Made by a program: the position numbers and the translations under genes. Under the pieces are notes generated by a model, which was given only the letters and a program-made list of their open reading frames with translations, had not been told where the DNA came from and ran no database searches. 64,000 nt of DNA from Diplolepis rosae (taxonomy: Eukaryota; Arthropoda; Insecta; Hymenoptera; Diplolepididae): NCBI GenBank assembly GCA_030998225.1, contig JAPYXD010000710.1:33061501-33125500 (forward strand), read 5' to 3'. This document shows positions 59,630 through 64,000 of this stretch, in pieces. The stretch's first letter is position 1, and the number at the start of each line of letters is the position of its first letter.

Positions 59630-60915
59630 TATTTCTGGGAACGTGTGTTCCGAATACTCGCGACTTTCGTGAGTATCTTTGGCATTGCAGATATCGAGCT
59701 TGTTGGTCTCGCGCTCGCCATGATAGTTGTTTGGCGAGCGCTCAAGCAGTTTAAATTCTCGTGGCCACGCTCAGCCTGATTTTCGTTTTTCGATTTTATA
59801 TTCGAATGCGTGGGATCGGGCGCAAGACTTTGCGTGCTGTCAGCTGCTACTTGTAAATTATCTAGCTCACTGCAGCAGCGAGCGCAAAGTGTCGAGATAC
59901 CGGAGGTTACTTCAGCTACATCATATGGTTTCGAGCGGCCACTATGATAATCAGTAGGATCCAAATCACCCCCCTGGCTCCCGCAGTACCCGCTCCAGTC
60001 ATATGACGGTTGCTCGTATGTTTCCCGCGCGTAGTGGACCGTTTTTCCCATATCTCCGTAACGCGGCTGCGGCGGCCGATAGCTATGATGTATTGGCGGT
60101 CTGAGCGATCCGTAAGCGCGAGGTGTCGAAAGGTGTTGTTTATTTTCTCCATTTCGTAAACCTTGTGACGGGCTAAAACTTCGCGTTTGAGGCGGTTGAT
60201 ATCTCTGCTGAGAATAATTTTGAAAAAGTCGTGGTGTGTAAATCGCGTTCTCGCGGGTGTGCGGTTGTTCGGAAAGAAACAGTTCCTCTTGCCGAGCGAA
60301 CTCAAGCGCGTCTTCTAGAGTTTCCGGTTTTTTAATAAACACTCGGAGTTCAATGTCCGGGCGTAATCCCCTTCTAAACCCCTCAAGAGCCGTGGCTTTT
60401 ATCAATCCCATTAAAGTCGGAATCTGCTCCTCTGGAAAATTTTGTGATAAAAGAGCAGATTTCGCCTTCCCTACCAATCTCTGAGTACGAAATGCATAAT
60501 CAGAGGCTGATTCATTTGCCCCCATACGCAACTGAGCGAGTTGTGCCTGGCATTGACTGAGTGTCAAACCGGCTGGTGAAAATATGTCGCGCAAAAATTT
60601 TATGAGGTCTTCGGTTGAACGGAAGGTTCTACCCTCAACAGCTTCGCGCGCATTACCGCGTAATTTACGCAATATTCCCGTGGTATAGTTTGTTTTCAAG
60701 GAATCAGGAATCATCGATAACCCCTGTTCCACATCGTATAAAAAGGTTCTCAAGGGTGGTTCTTTCCCGTCAAATTGTTCCACGCCTTGGAGGGCAGCCT
60801 GCAGTTGCATGAAGTGCAATGCAGCCATGCCAGGGTCGATAGGCTGTGTATTGACAGGTTGACTGGTGGCACCTAGATTCACAGTGTTTTGTGAAACGTT
60901 ATTTCCACCGACCAT
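59629..60915 (-). CDS. Gypsy gag
   Basis: 428 codons. Residues about 45-215 look like a retrotransposon capsid (FDGKEPPLRTFLYDVEQGL, then RLVGKAKSALLSQ and ALEGFRRGLRPDIE). The C-terminal half is rich in Gln, Pro, Arg and Tyr and is probably disordered and RNA-binding. No CCHC zinc knuckle is visible; the only close cysteines are in CARCC. The frame is intact. The identity rests on position upstream of pol and on capsid-like pattern. Confidence 0.88.
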   Translation of the reverse strand: MVGGNNVSQNTVNLGATSQPVNTQPIDPGMAALHFMQLQAALQGVEQFDGKEPPLRTFLYDVEQGLSMIPDSLKTNYTTGILRKLRGNAREAVEGRTFRSTEDLIKFLRDIFSPAGLTLSQCQAQLAQLRMGANESASDYAFRTQRLVGKAKSALLSQNFPEEQIPTLMGLIKATALEGFRRGLRPDIELRVFIKKPETLEDALEFARQEELFLSEQPHTRENAIYTPRLFQNYSQQRYQPPQTRSFSPSQGLRNGENKQHLSTPRAYGSLRPPIHHSYRPPQPRYGDMGKTVHYARETYEQPSYDWSGYCGSQGGDLDPTDYHSGRSKPYDVAEVTSGISTLCARCCSELDNLQVAADSTQSLAPDPTHSNIKSKNENQAERGHENLNCLSARQTTIMASARPTSSISAMPKILTKVASIRNTRSQK

Positions 60916-61975
60916 CTTGAATATCGCTCAAACTTTGAGCACAAAAACACGGTTTGTCTAAGATTCTATAATATTTATATATATATATATGTATGTATAT
61001 CCCTGTATACCAATAAGCAACCTACGGCACAGAATAATTTTGAAAGTGGTTCAGATAAGTAAAAATATGAAAGAAAAGTTCTGTTTCCGAATAAATTTTA
61101 TATCAAAATTTGACTCTGACGTTTAGCTATTTCTTTCAAAGTACATAAAAAAGCAAGGGTGTTACAATCGAATTTACGATTTACTGTAACTACACAATCG
61201 TGATTTGTAAAGAAATCTTAAGGGAAACTCATTAAAAGTATACAAAAACATACACACAAAACGTAAGGCAATAAAACATAAATTAACTGACAGGAACTAG
61301 ATATGATATGAATTAATGAAGTTCGTACGCTCGTGTGTGTGACAAACGAGCAAAAGACATTACAAAATAAATTTAAGATCCTTTTCGGTTGCAAAATTAG
61401 AGCATAATCACGAAAAATCGACTCCGCAGTCACCAAGTTATGAATTAGACTGTTAGAAATGTTCGGAATTTCATGAAATTCTATGTTACAAAGGTAGCGT
61501 TAATTTGGCAATAGTTACGATTCATTTAAGTAAAGGTGTCTGATAATTGCGAAAAGGATTTCTTAAAATTCTATCTCAATTCTACGAAATTGCAGCCGAA
61601 TAAAATTCAAGTCGCATGCTCAGCAGGACACGGTAGAAATCAGGAATTAAACTGATTAGAAATTAGAAATTGAACACAATGTTTAGCTCATTTGTGACAC
61701 ACGAACACACAATAAAAGGTAATCTATGAATGCAGCACAGTGGATGATATTTAGACAGAAAACGATAGATTTGGCTCAAGCTTTCAACGTTTCCTCTGCA
61801 GTGATAAAAGAGAAAATTGGGCCTTCTTAAGGATGGATAGAAATGAAATCTTCCTTAGCAGTAACGTTGAAAACCCGATTTATATAACGAAAAAAAAAGA
61901 GAAAAGGGAAATCAAAACAAATTTATCAATGCTGAGAAATTAGAATTCCGAAAGTAGAAAAGGTTGCGGAGAGAA
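60916..61975 (-). other. Untranslated leader of the Gypsy element
   Basis: About 1.06 kb between primer site and gag without a long frame (the best minus-strand frame is 72 codons at 61218-61436). It probably carries packaging signals or an internal ribosome entry function, neither visible by eye. A (TA)n run lies at about 60978-60999. Confidence 0.6.
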
Positions 61976-61994
61976 AATCCCACTTCTGACACCA
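61976..61994 (-). other. Primer binding site, tRNA-Leu
   Basis: The plus strand reads AATCCCACTTCTGACACCA, equal to the 3' end of eukaryotic tRNA-Leu including CCA, so the element's RNA strand is complementary to it over 19 bases. It lies 12 bases inside the 5' LTR. Confidence 0.9.
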
Positions 61995-62006
61995 AATTAT
62001 TTTCAC

Positions 62007-63553
62007 TGTTACGTCATGAAATGACGCTTTGGTGGAAATTTCATAAAAGGGGTAATGAATTATTTATTCCCCTTTTTTTTTTTTTTTTTATAACCGTAAT
62101 CCCCGAGCGGCTGACGATTACGGTTTTGGATTCAACTCTCCTATTAAAGGGGGGCCACCCTTATCCTACTTTCGAATCTCCAATATTATTAAACAATTAA
62201 ATAAAGGATATAATGATAGAAAGAAACAGTGAGGCGTTAATTGATGAAAATACAACTTTATTTGTTACCTTTCAATTGATGACTAAAATTATTCCGTTGA
62301 TGTCCAGATGTTGAGCAGCCCTGTGAATCGAGTGACCCTCTCTTCTTCTTCCTTAATATAGTTGTTGTACAAACAATAACATTTATTTAAACACGTCGCG
62401 AAACTATTAAATTTTGACTTAAACTACCAGATTAATCTGGGCACGAAAACAAGTGTGAGAAATTACGGACAATCGAACGCCTGCTTTATCTGAGATTTTA
62501 ATGTCGTCAGTTTCAGGGGCCGTTCCAGGCTTGAGGGACTCTCGACAGAAATCTCAGAGAAAACGGGTGATCGATTAAAGATCAGAAAAATAACTGAAGA
62601 GTCTGAGCAGGAAAAACTCGGGGGTGAGCTAAGCTGTTACTGTATTCCCCACCTTGAACTTTGATTAACCAATTAGGTTTGCTTCAGAAATTTTAAGGTG
62701 GTTACCACTGAAAAGTGGGGTTAATTAGGTCTGGTTTCTGGGGGTAAATGTGACGTCACATTTTGACCATCCGATTGCTTGACCGGCTCTTAGTAGACCT
62801 TTGGGGAAAATCCCAATTACACCCCAATACCTAGTGGCCGCTATTCAATCCAAAAGGATGTTTGTAAGCAGTCAAGGAAATTGGGGTTATAAAATGCTTG
62901 TCGCCAGTTTACAAGTTGCTTATAGAATTTGAAGCTTAGGTTATTACTTTCCAAGCAATAACGTTGCAGTTTATAAGAGGGACTCCAGACTGCTCCTCCC
63001 AAGGATTTCCTCACAGACCCGAACAATTATCACGACTCAAAGGTCCACTATTATTATTGAAATATTAATACTTATTTGGGATTTAGCTTTATTTTGGAGA
63101 TTTCACTCGATTCACAATGCGGCTCGACATCTGCTGATCTGAAAATGACAAATGTAATAAATTTTACAATATAGTTTATAATAATGTTGACCTGAAGCTT
63201 AGACATTTTACAGCTGGCAAAAGAAAACGCAATTCAAGAAATACCTTAGAAGCACAATAGTATTTAAAATTAATAAGTAAGCGAATACAAGTAAATATGC
63301 ACATAAACGTAAACATACACAAACACGCACACACATAGCCCAAAAAACTATTAGAATATATATTTCTATTGTGAAATCTTACATTATTATTAATAAGATA
63401 ATTAGGAGATTAAAGCAATTTCTTCATACGCATGCAACCACTCTTATTCTATTATTAACCTTCTGCATTCTTACATTTTAATTTATTTAAAAAAAACAGA
63501 ACTTGCGGTTAAGGAGTTTAAAAATAATTTTGGAGCCACGTACGGACGTAACA
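62007..63553 (-). repeat. 5' LTR (relative to the element)
   Basis: 1547 bp, same ends as the 3' LTR. It should hold the element's promoter on the minus strand; I did not fix its start site. Confidence 0.95.
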
Positions 63554-63557
63554 GTTT

Positions 63558-64000
63558 TTTATGTAATAATTATACTTACAAAATTAAATATCTAAGGTTT
63601 TCATATAGCATAAAAATATGACAAAAAACATTGAAAAGAAGTTAAAGCGGTATAAAAACATCTGATTTAATTGATAAAGTGATAAACAGATTTTGAATAC
63701 TTAAAATTAAGTATAAGATTAAAATCGATCAAAATTATTCAATTTTAAATGTTTTTATAGAAATGTATATTTATAAATATTGCGTTGATGTTATATGTCA
63801 TTAAGGAAATGAATTTTCGAGTTATTATCTGCTTTTATGTGAGTCATTCCCATGTTTAGTCGATATTCATATCTAAACGAGAGTTAATGAAAAGTGGCCT
63901 ATAAATTTGTTTCAGTAATAAATTTGATTCATTACCAGTCACTTTGAACTAGAAACTCATTAAAATGACAAAAAAATTATTCAAATTCAACTGATAATTA
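63558..64000. other. AT-rich sequence right of the retrotransposon
   Basis: Directly continues the sequence interrupted at 52723. No exon was recognised. Confidence 0.5.

Larger units (their letters stand above)
52724..63553 (-). mobile_element. Gypsy (Ty3-type, Metaviridae) LTR retrotransposon, about 10.8 kb
   Basis: A full-length element on the minus strand. Order from its 5' end: LTR 63553-62007, primer site 61994-61976, long leader, gag 60915-59629, pol 59629-55077 in two frames, spacer, polypurine tract, LTR 54271-52724. The domain order protease, reverse transcriptase, RNase H, integrase defines the Gypsy order. GTTT on both outer sides (52720-52723 and 63554-63557) is the 4-bp target duplication. 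There is no env frame. Pol has one frameshift and an unusual extra region with a macrodomain-like segment. It lies antisense within the presumed furin-like intron. Confidence 0.95.

Overview
The window reads as AT-rich nuclear DNA of an insect. Genes are split by short GT-AG introns, coding density is low, and small inverted-repeat transposons are everywhere. I infer an arthropod, probably an insect (a hymenopteran would fit), from gene content and transposon types; no species marker was seen. There are no operons, CRISPR arrays or bacterial genes.

Gene-bearing left end (about 1.5 to 16 kb). Four multi-exon genes were reconstructed by checking that reading phase is kept across every splice junction. 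They are: a minus-strand gene of unknown function with a cysteine cluster (1543-3088); a long minus-strand CCDC66-like coiled-coil gene (3548-10485, at least 11 exons, one GC-AG intron); plus-strand CNEP1R1/TMEM188, the regulatory subunit of the nuclear-envelope lipin phosphatase (11283-12155); and minus-strand RPRD1, an RNA polymerase II CTD-binding protein (13657-15936). CCDC66 and CNEP1R1 are head to head; CNEP1R1 and RPRD1 are tail to tail.

Middle (16 to 34 kb). No convincing protein-coding exon was found. The stretch holds many non-autonomous inverted-repeat elements, a deleted mariner copy, a hAT-type MITE with an 8-bp target duplication, a 1.65-kb element with 38-bp terminal repeats, a minisatellite split by a 1-kb insertion, and two GC-richer candidate promoter regions near 28.2-28.56 kb and 29.17 kb. 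At 34056-34211 lies the first coding exon of a furin-like proprotein convertase (signal peptide plus start of the prodomain). The rest of that gene is not in the window, so 34.2-64 kb is probably its first intron.

Right half (34 to 64 kb). This is intronic or intergenic sequence full of MITEs, including two copies of one 197-bp element, a 482-bp tandem duplication and tRNA-like inverted arms. It also carries a nearly complete, young Gypsy (Ty3-type) LTR retrotransposon on the minus strand at 52724-63553. Its 1.55-kb LTRs appear to differ only in one homopolymer length. It has a tRNA-Leu primer site, a gag ORF, a pol ORF that starts inside the gag stop codon, and one frameshift inside pol.

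Most interesting observations: (1) between RNase H and integrase the Gypsy pol carries a roughly 300-residue extra region ending in a segment that closely resembles the OARD1/TARG1 type of macrodomain (ADP-ribose hydrolase), with the equivalents of both TARG1 catalytic residues kept. (2) At least six places carry a hammerhead-ribozyme-like core (CTGATGA, hairpin, GAAAC) inside Penelope-like inverted repeats, with paired changes in stem II.
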